Shown here one piece after another: positions 51,513-58,963 of a stretch of DNA of 64,000 nt. The number at the start of each line of letters is the position of its first letter. The stretch's first letter is position 1. Made by a program: the position numbers and the translations under genes. The stretch comes from Sodalinema lacuna_A (lineage in GTDB: Bacteria; Cyanobacteriota; Cyanobacteriia; Cyanobacteriales; Geitlerinemataceae): positions 1 through 64,000 of the forward strand of contig FSSI02000009.1 of the NCBI GenBank assembly GCA_900149785.2. The letters run 5' to 3'. Under the pieces are notes generated by a model that had not been told where the DNA came from, did no database searches, and was given only the letters and a program-made list of their open reading frames with translations.

Positions 51513-52517
51513 TTAATTAAACTGATTGAGGAACCGCAAATCGCTGTTATAGAGGCGGCGGATATCGTCCATTTGGTGTAGAACCATGGCAAAGCGTTCC
51601 ACCCCGAAGCCTGCCGCAAAACCGGTGTAGCGTTCACTGTCGTAGCCGACCGCCTCTAGCACATTGGGATCGACGGTTCCGCAACCGAGAACTTCGAGCC
51701 AGTCTCCTTTCCATTTCACATCCACCTCAGCACTGGGTTCAGTGAAGGGGAAATAACTGGGGCGAAAGCGAATCTCGACATCCCCGAAGATTTGCCGCAC
51801 AAACTCGCGAATGGTTCCCTTTAAGTCGGTGAACGTGAGTCCCTCATCAACAGCTAAGAGTTCAATTTGATGGAACACCGCCGAATGCGTGGCATCCACC
51901 GTATCGCGACGATAGACACGTCCCGGGGCGACGACGCGGATGGGGGGCTGTTGCTGTTCCATATAGCGAATTTGCACCGACGAGGTGTGAGTTCGCAAGA
52001 GGCGATCGCCGGGCAGGTAGAAGGTATCCTGCATATCCCGGGCCGGGTGATCCGCCGGAGTATTCAGGGCCTCGAAGTTGTAATAATCCGTTTCAATTTC
52101 CGGTCCCGTGGCCACGGTGTAGCCGAGGCCGACAAAGATATCGAGGATGCGATCGATGGTGCTATTGAGGGGATGACGACGACCTTGGGGAACCACCACC
52201 GCCGGCATGGTGACATCGAGGGTTTCTGAGGCGAGACGGGCTTCAATGGCCGCGTGTTGTAATTCGTCCTTTTTGTCACTGAGGGCGGTTTCTAGGGCGG
52301 TTTTGACCTCATTGGCCAGCTTTCCGATGCGGGGGCGATCGCTCTTATCGAGTTGACCCATTCCGCCGAGAATTTTCGAGACTTGTCCTTTTTTACCCAA
52401 ATAGCCAACCCGCAGCGATTCTAACTGATCGAGGCGATCGGTGGCCGTGATTTCGGCGATCGCCGTCGTTTGCAGGTCGGTGAGTTGGGTTTCTAGGCTG
52501 TTGGAGGTTGTAGGCAT
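51513..52517 (-). CDS. pheS: Phenylalanyl-tRNA synthetase alpha subunit
   Basis: 334 residues. An N-terminal coiled-coil tRNA-binding arm (about 1-90, LESLRVGYLGKKGQVSKILG) precedes the class II catalytic core. Motif 2 is APGRVYRRDTVDATHSAVFHQIE with the VFHQ-E signature, and motif 3 is GFAAGFGVERFAMVLHQMDDIR near the C-terminus. It attaches Phe to its tRNA as an (alpha-beta)2 enzyme; pheT is not in this window, as is usual in cyanobacteria where the two genes are separate. It converges with the TauE gene. STRR repeats lie just upstream of the start. Confidence 0.97.
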   Translation of the reverse strand: MPTTSNSLETQLTDLQTTAIAEITATDRLDQLESLRVGYLGKKGQVSKILGGMGQLDKSDRPRIGKLANEVKTALETALSDKKDELQHAAIEARLASETLDVTMPAVVVPQGRRHPLNSTIDRILDIFVGLGYTVATGPEIETDYYNFEALNTPADHPARDMQDTFYLPGDRLLRTHTSSVQIRYMEQQQPPIRVVAPGRVYRRDTVDATHSAVFHQIELLAVDEGLTFTDLKGTIREFVRQIFGDVEIRFRPSYFPFTEPSAEVDVKWKGDWLEVLGCGTVDPNVLEAVGYDSERYTGFAAGFGVERFAMVLHQMDDIRRLYNSDLRFLNQFN

Positions 52518-52553
52518 GGGGAAGAAGGGAACAGGGAACAGGGAATAGGGAAG
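52518..52553. repeat. STRR-type repeats (block 2, short)
   Basis: A short run of GGGAACA units (GGGAACAGGGAACAGGGAAT) directly before the pheS start, so it is part of the pheS 5' region. Same family as the blocks at 48867 and 54805. Confidence 0.75.
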
Positions 52554-52583
52554 AACCCACCCCTCGCCCCTCCCAAGAGGGGA
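52554..52583. repeat. Dispersed G/C-rich hairpin repeat, copy 2 (diverged)
   Basis: ACCCACCCCTCGCCCCTCCC followed by AAGAGGGG matches the repeat at 35598 and 61339, with small changes in the loop. It lies between pheS and the pentapeptide gene. Confidence 0.6.
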
Positions 52584-52660
52584 AAGACGTAGGGACGTAC
52601 CTTGGTCACTGAGCGATAGTCGAAGTGATGGTCGCCCTAGGCAAGAGGGGGGAATGGGGG

Positions 52661-53500
52661 TTAATCGTGACGGGTTCCGTCGGGGAGAATTGCGCCGTGG
52701 AGATTGGCGGCCGTCATGTGGGCGCCCCAGACATCAGCCCCGGTGAGGTTGGCGTAACTCAAATCGGCACTGGTTAAATCGGCCATCTTTAAATCCGCTT
52801 GCGTTAAATCGGCATTACTGAGGTTCGCGCCGTAGAGATTGGCTTGATCGAGTTTCGTCCCCTTTAACGAGGCCCCCATCAGATTCACTTCCGTGAGATT
52901 TGCGCCCGTCAAAACCGAACAGGTTATGTTGGCCTTTTGCAGATTCGCCCCCTCAAAGGAGACTCCTTCCATATTGGCATAACTGAGATTGGCTTCCTCA
53001 AAATAGGCGCGGATGAGTTCTACTCCCATCCAACTCGCGCCGCGTAAGTCAGCCCCGCGTAAATCGGCATCATGGAGTTTCACCTGATCTAACTTCACCT
53101 GACGGAAGTTGGCCCCACGTAAACTGGCTTCACAGAGGTTGGCCCCCTCCAGGTTGACTTCCCGAAAGTCCGACTCGTATAAATCTGCCCCTTTGAGACA
53201 GGCTTGGCGCAAATCCACGCGATACAAGTCCGCCGATCGCATCTCCACTTGCGTCAAATCGGCACCATAGAGACTGGCCCCCACCAGGGAGGCCCCATTG
53301 AGGCGGGCGCCAACGAGATCGGTTTTGGACAAGTCTGCCCCGCGTAAATCGGCATCGGTGAGGGAGGCGCCGCTGAGAATGGCGTCTTTGAGGCAGATCT
53401 GATAGAGATCCGCCCGACTTAGGGAAGTGCGCCGCAAATCAACGCCACTAAAATCGCGAACGCCAGTGCCATAGCGATTTAATAGTTCAGCCGCGTCCAT
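52661..53500 (-). CDS. Pentapeptide-repeat protein
   Basis: 279 residues, of which about 250 are tandem A(D/N)LxX pentapeptides (for example ADLRGADLSKTDL, ANLYGANLSNADL). They fold as a right-handed quadrilateral beta-helix that may mimic DNA or serve as a scaffold. The N-terminus MDAAELLNRYGTGVRDFSGVDL is the conserved cap of many cyanobacterial members, and the tail is short. There is no signal peptide or membrane segment, so it is cytoplasmic. Such proteins abound in cyanobacteria and mostly lack known roles. It lies between pheS and an HpnB-like gene on the same strand. Confidence 0.95.
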   Translation of the reverse strand: MDAAELLNRYGTGVRDFSGVDLRRTSLSRADLYQICLKDAILSGASLTDADLRGADLSKTDLVGARLNGASLVGASLYGADLTQVEMRSADLYRVDLRQACLKGADLYESDFREVNLEGANLCEASLRGANFRQVKLDQVKLHDADLRGADLRGASWMGVELIRAYFEEANLSYANMEGVSFEGANLQKANITCSVLTGANLTEVNLMGASLKGTKLDQANLYGANLSNADLTQADLKMADLTSADLSYANLTGADVWGAHMTAANLHGAILPDGTRHD

Positions 53501-53590
53501 AAGGTTCCAATAACAACGGTGGTTTGGCGGTTAGCCAGCAGAGATTATCTTATACCGTTTGGGCAGTTGGGGATAGGGTGGCCGCCCCAG

Positions 53591-54799
53591 TTAGCTGCTG
53601 CGATCGCCTCGGTGGCCACCGGGATAAACACGCCCTTTCCAAGCGCCTCCTCGCCCGAAGAGATGTCGCAGGGCAGAATCGAGGGTCATGAGGGTATACA
53701 GGGCCGCAATCAGGGGCAGGATCAAGCCCAGAAATGGCGGTTGACGGTAGAGGGACAGGGTGGGAAAAAGGGAAAACGCCATCAAGGACCAGCTGGCCAG
53801 GCCCAGCAGGGCGATAAACGATTGCTCGTTGGCTAAGCCCCAAATTAGGGCAATGGGGGGAACCCAATAGGTGAGGCCCATGCCGATGATGGTTAGCAGT
53901 AGCAGGAGAGGAGAGTAGTTGAGTTGGGTATAGGCGGTTCGGGCCACCATTCCCCAGATACTCCCAAGTCCAGGATAGGCCCGTAAACTGATGGTTTTGT
54001 CGGCTAGACCTAACCAGATACTATGATAGTCGTTGCCATCGGATTGTTTGACGGCTTGGGCTAAGGCACAGTCATCGATGAGGGTGTGTTTGATGTGGGC
54101 TAAGCCGCCGATGCGATCGAGGGCCTGACGACGAATGAGAATGCAGCCTCCGGCGGCGGCGGCGGTGCGTTTTTGGGGATTATTCACCCAATCGAAGGGA
54201 TAGAGTTTTTGGAAGAAATAGATAAATGGGGGAATGAGTAGTCGTTCCCAAAGACTCTCGCAGCGCAATTTCACCATCAGGGAGACGAGATCGAGGCCTT
54301 CCCGTTCGGCTTTAAAGAGCAGTTGTCGTAGGTTATGGGGATGATGTTGGATATCGGCGTCGGTGAGGAGATAATAGACGGGGCTGTAGCGTTGGGCATA
54401 GCGGATGCCTTGGTCCATGGCCCAGAGTTTGCCACTCCAGCCGGGGGGGAGGGGATCGGCGGTGATAATGTCGAGTTGGGGCAGATGCAGTTGTAATTCG
54501 TTGGCTAGGGTTTGGACTTCGGCGGCGATCGCCTCGGCTATTTCGGCGGTTCCATCATCACTGCGATCATCGACGAGAATCACCCGAAAGCTGGTGACGG
54601 CCTCTTGCAGAAGCAGCGATCGCAGGGTTTTGGGCAGTAACTCGGCTTCGTTGCGGGCCGGGACGATCGCACAGACACTGGGTAAGGGATCGACGTTGGC
54701 CGGAACGGGACGTAAGCGAATGTGCGATCGCCAAAACTGACCCCGCAGGGCCAGTAAACCAATCCAAATCGCCAAGGAAAGTAGGGTGAGAATGAGCAT
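53591..54799 (-). CDS. hpnB: HpnB-like membrane glycosyltransferase (GT2)
   Basis: 402 residues from the ATG at 54799; the frame runs on through a heptamer repeat and the assembly gap, which is not coding. One N-terminal helix (1-18) anchors a GT2 domain: CAIVPARNEAE (43-53), VDDRSDDGT (76-84) and DAD at 147-149 (LLTDADIQ). HIKHTLIDDCALAQAVK near 245 resembles the acceptor motif. Three or four helices close the C-terminus. This matches HpnB, a hopanoid-associated glycosyltransferase family. No squalene-hopene cyclase or other hpn gene is nearby, so the substrate is uncertain; another lipid-linked sugar transfer is possible. Confidence 0.83.
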   Translation of the reverse strand: MLILTLLSLAIWIGLLALRGQFWRSHIRLRPVPANVDPLPSVCAIVPARNEAELLPKTLRSLLLQEAVTSFRVILVDDRSDDGTAEIAEAIAAEVQTLANELQLHLPQLDIITADPLPPGWSGKLWAMDQGIRYAQRYSPVYYLLTDADIQHHPHNLRQLLFKAEREGLDLVSLMVKLRCESLWERLLIPPFIYFFQKLYPFDWVNNPQKRTAAAAGGCILIRRQALDRIGGLAHIKHTLIDDCALAQAVKQSDGNDYHSIWLGLADKTISLRAYPGLGSIWGMVARTAYTQLNYSPLLLLLTIIGMGLTYWVPPIALIWGLANEQSFIALLGLASWSLMAFSLFPTLSLYRQPPFLGLILPLIAALYTLMTLDSALRHLFGRGGAWKGRVYPGGHRGDRSS

Positions 54800-54804
54800 G
54801 GTGG

Positions 54805-55025
54805 GGGGGAAGGCAAGAGGCAAGAGGCAAGAGGCAAGAGGCAAAAGGCAAGAGGCAAGAGGCAAAAGGCAAAAGAAGGGAACAGGGAACAGGNNNNNNN
54901 NNNNNNNNNNNNNNNNNNNNNNNNNNNNNNNNNNNNNNNNNNNNNNNNNNNNNNNNNNNNNNNNNNNNNNNNNAAGAGGCAAAAGGCAAAAGAAGGGAAC
55001 AGGGAACAGGAAAAGAAGAGGCAAG
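54805..55025. repeat. STRR-type heptamer repeats (block 3) interrupted by a gap
   Basis: Tandem GGCAAGA and GGCAAAA heptamers, then GGGAACA units, in front of the HpnB-like gene. Positions 54894-54973 are unresolved N, with the same repeat on each side, so the true repeat length is unknown. Reading frames that cross this block are not real genes. Confidence 0.9.
54894..54973. other. Assembly gap (80 N)
   Basis: A run of 80 undefined bases within the STRR block. The uniform size suggests a scaffold join or masked repeat. Confidence 0.99.
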
Positions 55026-55165
55026 AGGCGCGTCTGCTTGCGGTGGGAGGCTTCGGGGAATTGGGGACTGTGGCCGCCATAGTCGATGCCACCATAGTAG
55101 AACTGGGTGGCCATTTCCTAAACTAGATCCAGAAAACTGTTCAACCGGGAGTTAAACTCACAAGT

Positions 55166-55825
55166 ATGGCAACCTATCTCATTACAGGGGCCAATGGCGG
55201 CATTGGTCGTGAATACTGCCGACAACTGAAACAACGGGGCGATGAGGTGATTGCCGTCTGTCGTTCGAGTTCCCCAGAATTAGACCAATTGGGGGTTCGC
55301 GTCGAAACGGGTGTTGATATTACCTCTGACGCGGCGGTGGCCGATCTCGTCTCTCGCTTAGAGGGGAAACCTCTCGATGTTCTCATCAATAATGCTGGGA
55401 TTTTGCAGTCGATTCCTCTCGAACACCTAGATTTTGACGGGATTCGCCGCCAGTTTGAAGTCAATGCGATCGGCACGTTGCGCGTCACTCAGGCCCTGTT
55501 GCCCAATCTCTCTCAAGGGTCAAAACTGATTCTGATGACGAGTCGCATGGGATCGATTGATGACAACACTTCGGGCGGGTCTTATGGCTATCGTATGTCT
55601 AAAGTCGCCATGTCTATGGCGGGTAAGTCTCTCTCCCATGACCTGAAACCCCGAGGTATTGCCGTGGCCATTCTGCATCCGGGCCTCGTCAGTACTCCCA
55701 TGACCCATCACACAGGAATGCCCCCAGCGGAGTCCGTTGGGGGCTTGTTGCAGCGGATTGATGACCTCACCTTAGAGACGACGGGAACCTTTTGGCACGC
55801 CAATGGTGAGGTTTTACCCTGGTAG
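55166..55825 (+). CDS. Short-chain dehydrogenase/reductase
   Basis: 219 residues of the classical SDR fold. Dinucleotide binding is shown by TGANGGIG (7-14) and NNAG (75-78). The catalytic set is S130, Y142 and K146 (YRMSK). HPGLVSTPMT near 170 is the usual loop after the active site. It reduces or oxidises a carbonyl with NAD(P)H; C-factor-like SDRs of this size act on diverse substrates. An R in VCRSSS after strand 2 hints at NADP preference. It stands alone between the repeat block and aroF, which is on the opposite strand. Confidence 0.93.
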   Translation: MATYLITGANGGIGREYCRQLKQRGDEVIAVCRSSSPELDQLGVRVETGVDITSDAAVADLVSRLEGKPLDVLINNAGILQSIPLEHLDFDGIRRQFEVNAIGTLRVTQALLPNLSQGSKLILMTSRMGSIDDNTSGGSYGYRMSKVAMSMAGKSLSHDLKPRGIAVAILHPGLVSTPMTHHTGMPPAESVGGLLQRIDDLTLETTGTFWHANGEVLPW

Positions 55826-55842
55826 GGGCCCTGGTAGGGGAA

Positions 55843-56898
55843 TTAAACGAGTGCTGGTTGTTTTTCCCAACGTCCGACGGCATTCCCGATGACGGCCAGT
55901 TCCGTCATCAGGTCTTCAAATTCCTCTGGGGTTAGGGATTGGGCGCCATCGGAGAGGGCTTTTTGGGGGTTGGGGTGAACTTCAACCATGAGGGCATCGG
56001 TTCCAGCGGCGACGGCGGCTTTGGCCATGGCCGGGACGAGATGCGCCCAACCGGTTCCGTGGCTGGGATCGATGGTGATGGGGAGATGGGTTAGGGTACG
56101 TAACACGGGGAGGACTGAGAGATCGAGGGTGTTACGGGTGTAGCGGCGATCGAAGGTGCGAATGCCTCGTTCGCAGAGAATCACGTTGGGGTTCCCGGCG
56201 GCGAGGATGTATTCGGCGGCCATCAGCCATTCTTCGATGGTGGCGGAAATGCCTCGTTTGAGGAGAACGGGTTTGTCTTGGGCGCCGATTTTTTTCAGGA
56301 GGGCAAAGTTCTGCATGTTCCGCGCCCCTACTTGCAGGACATCGGCCACTTCGGCGATTTTCTCGATGTCATCGGCATCCATGACTTCGGTGATAATCCC
56401 CAGTCCCGATTGTTCTCGGGCGGCGGCCAGAAGTCCGAGGGCGCTTTCGCCATGACCTTGGAAGGCGTAGGGAGAGGTGCGCGGTTTGTAGGCCCCACCG
56501 CGCAGGAATTTGGCCCCGGCGGCTTTGACGTTTAGGGCCGTTTGCACGATCATCTCTTCGCTTTCGACGGAACAAGGACCGGCGATGGTGACGACGGGTT
56601 GATGTTCTCCGAAGAGGACGGGTCCCTCGGGGGTGGTGACGGAAATGTCGCTGGGTTCGCCGTGACGGAATTGGCGGCTGGCCCGTTTGAAGGGTTCTTC
56701 GACGCGCAGGACTTGTTCAATCCAAGGGCTGATCTCTTGCAGTTGCAAGGGATCGAGTTCGGCGGTGTCTCCTACTAGGCCGATGACGACTTTGTAGCGT
56801 CCGAAGATGGTTTCGGGGGTTAGTCCCCGTGAGGACATCTCTTGGTTGAGGCGATCGACTTCGTCTTGGGGGGTCCCCACTTTCATGACGATGATCAT
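55843..56898 (-). CDS. aroF: 3-deoxy-7-phosphoheptulonate synthase (DAHP synthase)
   Basis: 351 residues. Condenses phosphoenolpyruvate and erythrose 4-phosphate, the entry to the shikimate pathway. An N-terminal ferredoxin-like regulatory part (1-95, MIIVMKVGTPQDEVDRL) is followed by the barrel with GPCSVE (107-112), GGAYKPRTSPYAFQG (134-148), NFALLKKIG and DPSHGTG. The N-terminal extension marks the type I-beta class found in Thermotoga, Bacillus and cyanobacteria, which may be feedback controlled. A ribosome site AGGAG lies just before the ATG. The gap upstream (56899-57138) shows no gene, and the terminator of pam68 follows it. Confidence 0.95.
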   Translation of the reverse strand: MIIVMKVGTPQDEVDRLNQEMSSRGLTPETIFGRYKVVIGLVGDTAELDPLQLQEISPWIEQVLRVEEPFKRASRQFRHGEPSDISVTTPEGPVLFGEHQPVVTIAGPCSVESEEMIVQTALNVKAAGAKFLRGGAYKPRTSPYAFQGHGESALGLLAAAREQSGLGIITEVMDADDIEKIAEVADVLQVGARNMQNFALLKKIGAQDKPVLLKRGISATIEEWLMAAEYILAAGNPNVILCERGIRTFDRRYTRNTLDLSVLPVLRTLTHLPITIDPSHGTGWAHLVPAMAKAAVAAGTDALMVEVHPNPQKALSDGAQSLTPEEFEDLMTELAVIGNAVGRWEKQPALV

Positions 56899-57138
56899 TC
56901 AGATTTTCTCCTTTAATACGACTGATAGGTAAGGGGTATTCGTGGCCTGTTAACGGGCTTGTTAGCGATTCACGGTATTGACGGTTGACACTTGAAAAAT
57001 TTGTTAGCTTAGGCGATCGGCTGCTTTGGCATCCGGTTCCATTGGGCGACGGTTCTGTTCCCATTCTAGTGAACCTACTCCAGATTTTCCCAGGACTCAG
57101 TTTGTTGACAAAAAAATAAAAGTATGGTAGGAACCACC

Positions 57139-57173
57139 AAAAAAGAGGAGGCCAGTCCGATAGACTCGCCTCC
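57139..57173 (-). terminator. Rho-independent terminator after pam68
   Basis: On the minus strand an 11-bp stem (GGAGGCGAGTC/GACTGGCCTCC, one mismatch) with a 5-base loop is followed by TCTTTTTT. It lies 30 bases beyond the pam68 stop and ends the rpsO-pam68 transcript. Confidence 0.85.
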
Positions 57174-57202
57174 AAACACCGTTAATGATTCGTTGGTGTC
57201 GT

Positions 57203-57721
57203 CTATTCTTTTTTCCAGGCTTGTCGCATTCGTCCAAAGTTGGTTTGGAATTCGCGCCACCCCAGTTTACTGCCGGGATCGGCTTCATCCCACGAGGCCG
57301 ACAGGAGTCCATAACTTAGTCCGAGAACTCCTAAGCCAAAGAGTCCGCTACTGACGAGTAAGACGGCAATGCTGGGGAGGGGAAACCACTCTTTTTGAAT
57401 GATGAAGTAACTCCCCACTAGACTCAGGACTCCTAGACTGGTGGGGGTTCCGCTAAACAGGGCCATGCGCGTGATCATGCGCCGACTGACGGATTCGGGG
57501 ATGGGCGCTTTTTGAGGCTGGCCGGAAGGGGAGGCGCTGGGTTTGGCTGCGTTTTTGGCTTTGGGAGAGGCCTTGGGAGAAGTTTTAGCCGATGAGGGTT
57601 TCGCGGATTCAGAACGATCCGCCCCCGAATCGGCGGCTGGGGCTGATTTGGGGGCTTTGTCTTTTTTACGCTTCTTCGCTGGTTCAAAGGGCAGGCGATC
57701 GCGCGAGGAGTCGGAAGCCAT
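57203..57721 (-). CDS. PAM68 family photosystem II assembly protein
   Basis: 172 residues. The N-terminus has the family's LPFEPAKKRKK motif followed by a Lys/Ala/Pro/Ser-rich linker (about 20-80). Two transmembrane helices follow (around 95-112 and 118-140), then the conserved FGLGVLGLSYGLLSASWDE segment and a C-terminal GWREFQTNFGRMRQ. PAM68 (sll0933 in Synechocystis) helps early photosystem II assembly and chlorophyll delivery to CP47 at the thylakoid membrane. It follows rpsO on the same strand after 71 bases and precedes a strong terminator. psb27, another photosystem II assembly gene, lies 0.75 kb away on the opposite strand. Confidence 0.9.
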   Translation of the reverse strand: MASDSSRDRLPFEPAKKRKKDKAPKSAPAADSGADRSESAKPSSAKTSPKASPKAKNAAKPSASPSGQPQKAPIPESVSRRMITRMALFSGTPTSLGVLSLVGSYFIIQKEWFPLPSIAVLLVSSGLFGLGVLGLSYGLLSASWDEADPGSKLGWREFQTNFGRMRQAWKKE

Positions 57722-57792
57722 GGTGAGGTTGAGGGTGACGGCAACGGAGACAGTGGATCGGACTGGGTTGATCAGACTTCGGTTGAGGCGGT

Positions 57793-58062
57793 TTAACCGC
57801 GAATGCCGAGGCGAGTGATCAGGTTGCGATACTCCTCTTCGCTTCTCTTGCGGATATAGCCGAGGAGACTTTTACGCTGACTAATCATTTTCATCAGCCC
57901 CCGTTGGGAGGAGTAGTCTTTTTTGTTGCTGCGCAGGTGCATACTGAGGCGGTTAATGCGCTCGGTGAGCATGGCAACTTGGACTTCGGCTGACCCCGTA
58001 TCGGTTTCGTGGGTCTGGTATTGGGAAAAGATTTCCTGTTTTTCGGTTTGGGTCAGAGACAT
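57793..58062 (-). CDS. rpsO: 30S ribosomal protein S15
   Basis: 89 residues, the standard length. MSLTQTEKQEIFSQYQTHETDTGSAEVQVA begins the family pattern, followed by LTERINRLSMHLRSNKKDYSSQRGL and ISQRKSLLGYIRKRSEEEYRNLI. S15 binds 16S rRNA and forms an intersubunit bridge. It lies between a 46-residue membrane peptide gene and pam68, all on the minus strand. In many bacteria S15 represses its own mRNA; no such leader element is evident here. Confidence 0.98.
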   Translation of the reverse strand: MSLTQTEKQEIFSQYQTHETDTGSAEVQVAMLTERINRLSMHLRSNKKDYSSQRGLMKMISQRKSLLGYIRKRSEEEYRNLITRLGIRG

Positions 58063-58159
58063 AAGATAGGTTTAGAGGCTCGGTTAACTCAGCAATAAAC
58101 CAATATAGCACAGGGGATGAGGTTGCTCGATGAGGTTGCTGGTTATTTTGGGGTTGGGT

Positions 58160-58300
58160 CTAGCGTTGCTCTCGTTTTTCGCGATCTTGGCGACGGCGAT
58201 CGCGCCATTCGGCAAAGGTCAGATAGGCAATACCGCCGGTGACGAGGGCCAGCAGAACTAGGGCGGCCACGGCGAGGCCGGTGAAGGTGGGGTTAGTCAT
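58160..58300 (-). CDS. 46-aa single-helix membrane peptide
   Basis: An ATG-TAG frame of 46 codons upstream of rpsO. The sequence MTNPTFTGLAVAALVLLALV continues with TGGIAYLTFAEW and then a strongly basic tail (RDRRRQDREKREQR). One helix with a charged C-terminus is the pattern of small thylakoid subunits such as those of photosystems or NDH-1. I cannot match it to a named subunit. Codon use and composition look genuine, and the place next to rpsO, pam68 and psb27 favours a photosynthetic role. Confidence 0.65.
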   Translation of the reverse strand: MTNPTFTGLAVAALVLLALVTGGIAYLTFAEWRDRRRQDREKREQR

Positions 58301-58470
58301 GGCAAGTTACGGTGAGCTTACGGTGAGATGGGCAATCAGTAAATCATCTTTTGGGCATTATGCCATTGACGCGGGGGAGGGGTGAAGGTGATCCCGCTCA
58401 AGATGCTGGGGCAATATCACGGTAGGATTGGAAAGATTGACATCCATCTATTGCTCGGTACCTTAGTTTT

Positions 58471-58866
58471 ATGAATCGATTGGTCTCACGCCTCTTGGCA
58501 CTCTTACTCGTGGCGGTGGTCGGACTAACCGGCTGTTCGGCTGGGTCTAACTTAACCGGAGATTATCGCCAAGATACTCTGGACTTGGTGGGTAGCTTGC
58601 GCGAAGCCATTGAACTCCCGGAGGGAACTCCTGAGAAAATGGAAGCCCAAGCGGAAGCGAAAACCCGTATTGATAACTTTTTCTCCCTCTATCGCCGGGA
58701 TTCCTCGGTGGCCAGTTTGCCGTCGTTTACGACGATGCACACGGCGTTAGATGCTTTAGCGGGTCATTATCGCTCTTATGGTAATCGTCCTTTGTCGAAA
58801 AAGCTAAAAACTCGTTTGGAACAAGAGTTTAAACAAGTTGAAATGGCAGTTCAACGGGGTCGCTAG
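58471..58866 (+). CDS. psb27: Photosystem II assembly lipoprotein Psb27
   Basis: 131 residues. A signal peptide ends in the lipobox LTGC with lipidated C22. The mature part shows the Psb27 four-helix pattern: LTGDYRQDTLDLVGSLREAIELP, INF-type segment IDNFFSLYRRD, and SFTTMHTALDALAGHYRSYGNRPLSKKLK. It binds CP43 on the lumenal side during photosystem II assembly and repair and keeps the manganese cluster site accessible. It is divergent from the rpsO-pam68 cluster with a 170-base gap, and about 100 bases precede the next gene. Confidence 0.95.
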   Translation: MNRLVSRLLALLLVAVVGLTGCSAGSNLTGDYRQDTLDLVGSLREAIELPEGTPEKMEAQAEAKTRIDNFFSLYRRDSSVASLPSFTTMHTALDALAGHYRSYGNRPLSKKLKTRLEQEFKQVEMAVQRGR

Positions 58867-58963
58867 TGACTCCGGTGATGGGCGATCGCCCAGTTTTTAA
58901 CGGATTCATGGCGCGATCGCCTGCATTTGGGATTACAGTTGTTTCCTCCACTCTATTGGCCCT

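Noticed and set aside
53591..55114. Long 507-codon version of the HpnB-like gene starting at 55114
   Set aside because: The added N-terminus is translated heptamer repeat and undefined bases; the ATG at 54799 starts the normal membrane anchor.
58437..58464. TTGACA-N16-TACCTT as psb27 promoter
   Set aside because: The -10 match is poor and would leave a leader of about one base before the ATG, which is unlikely.
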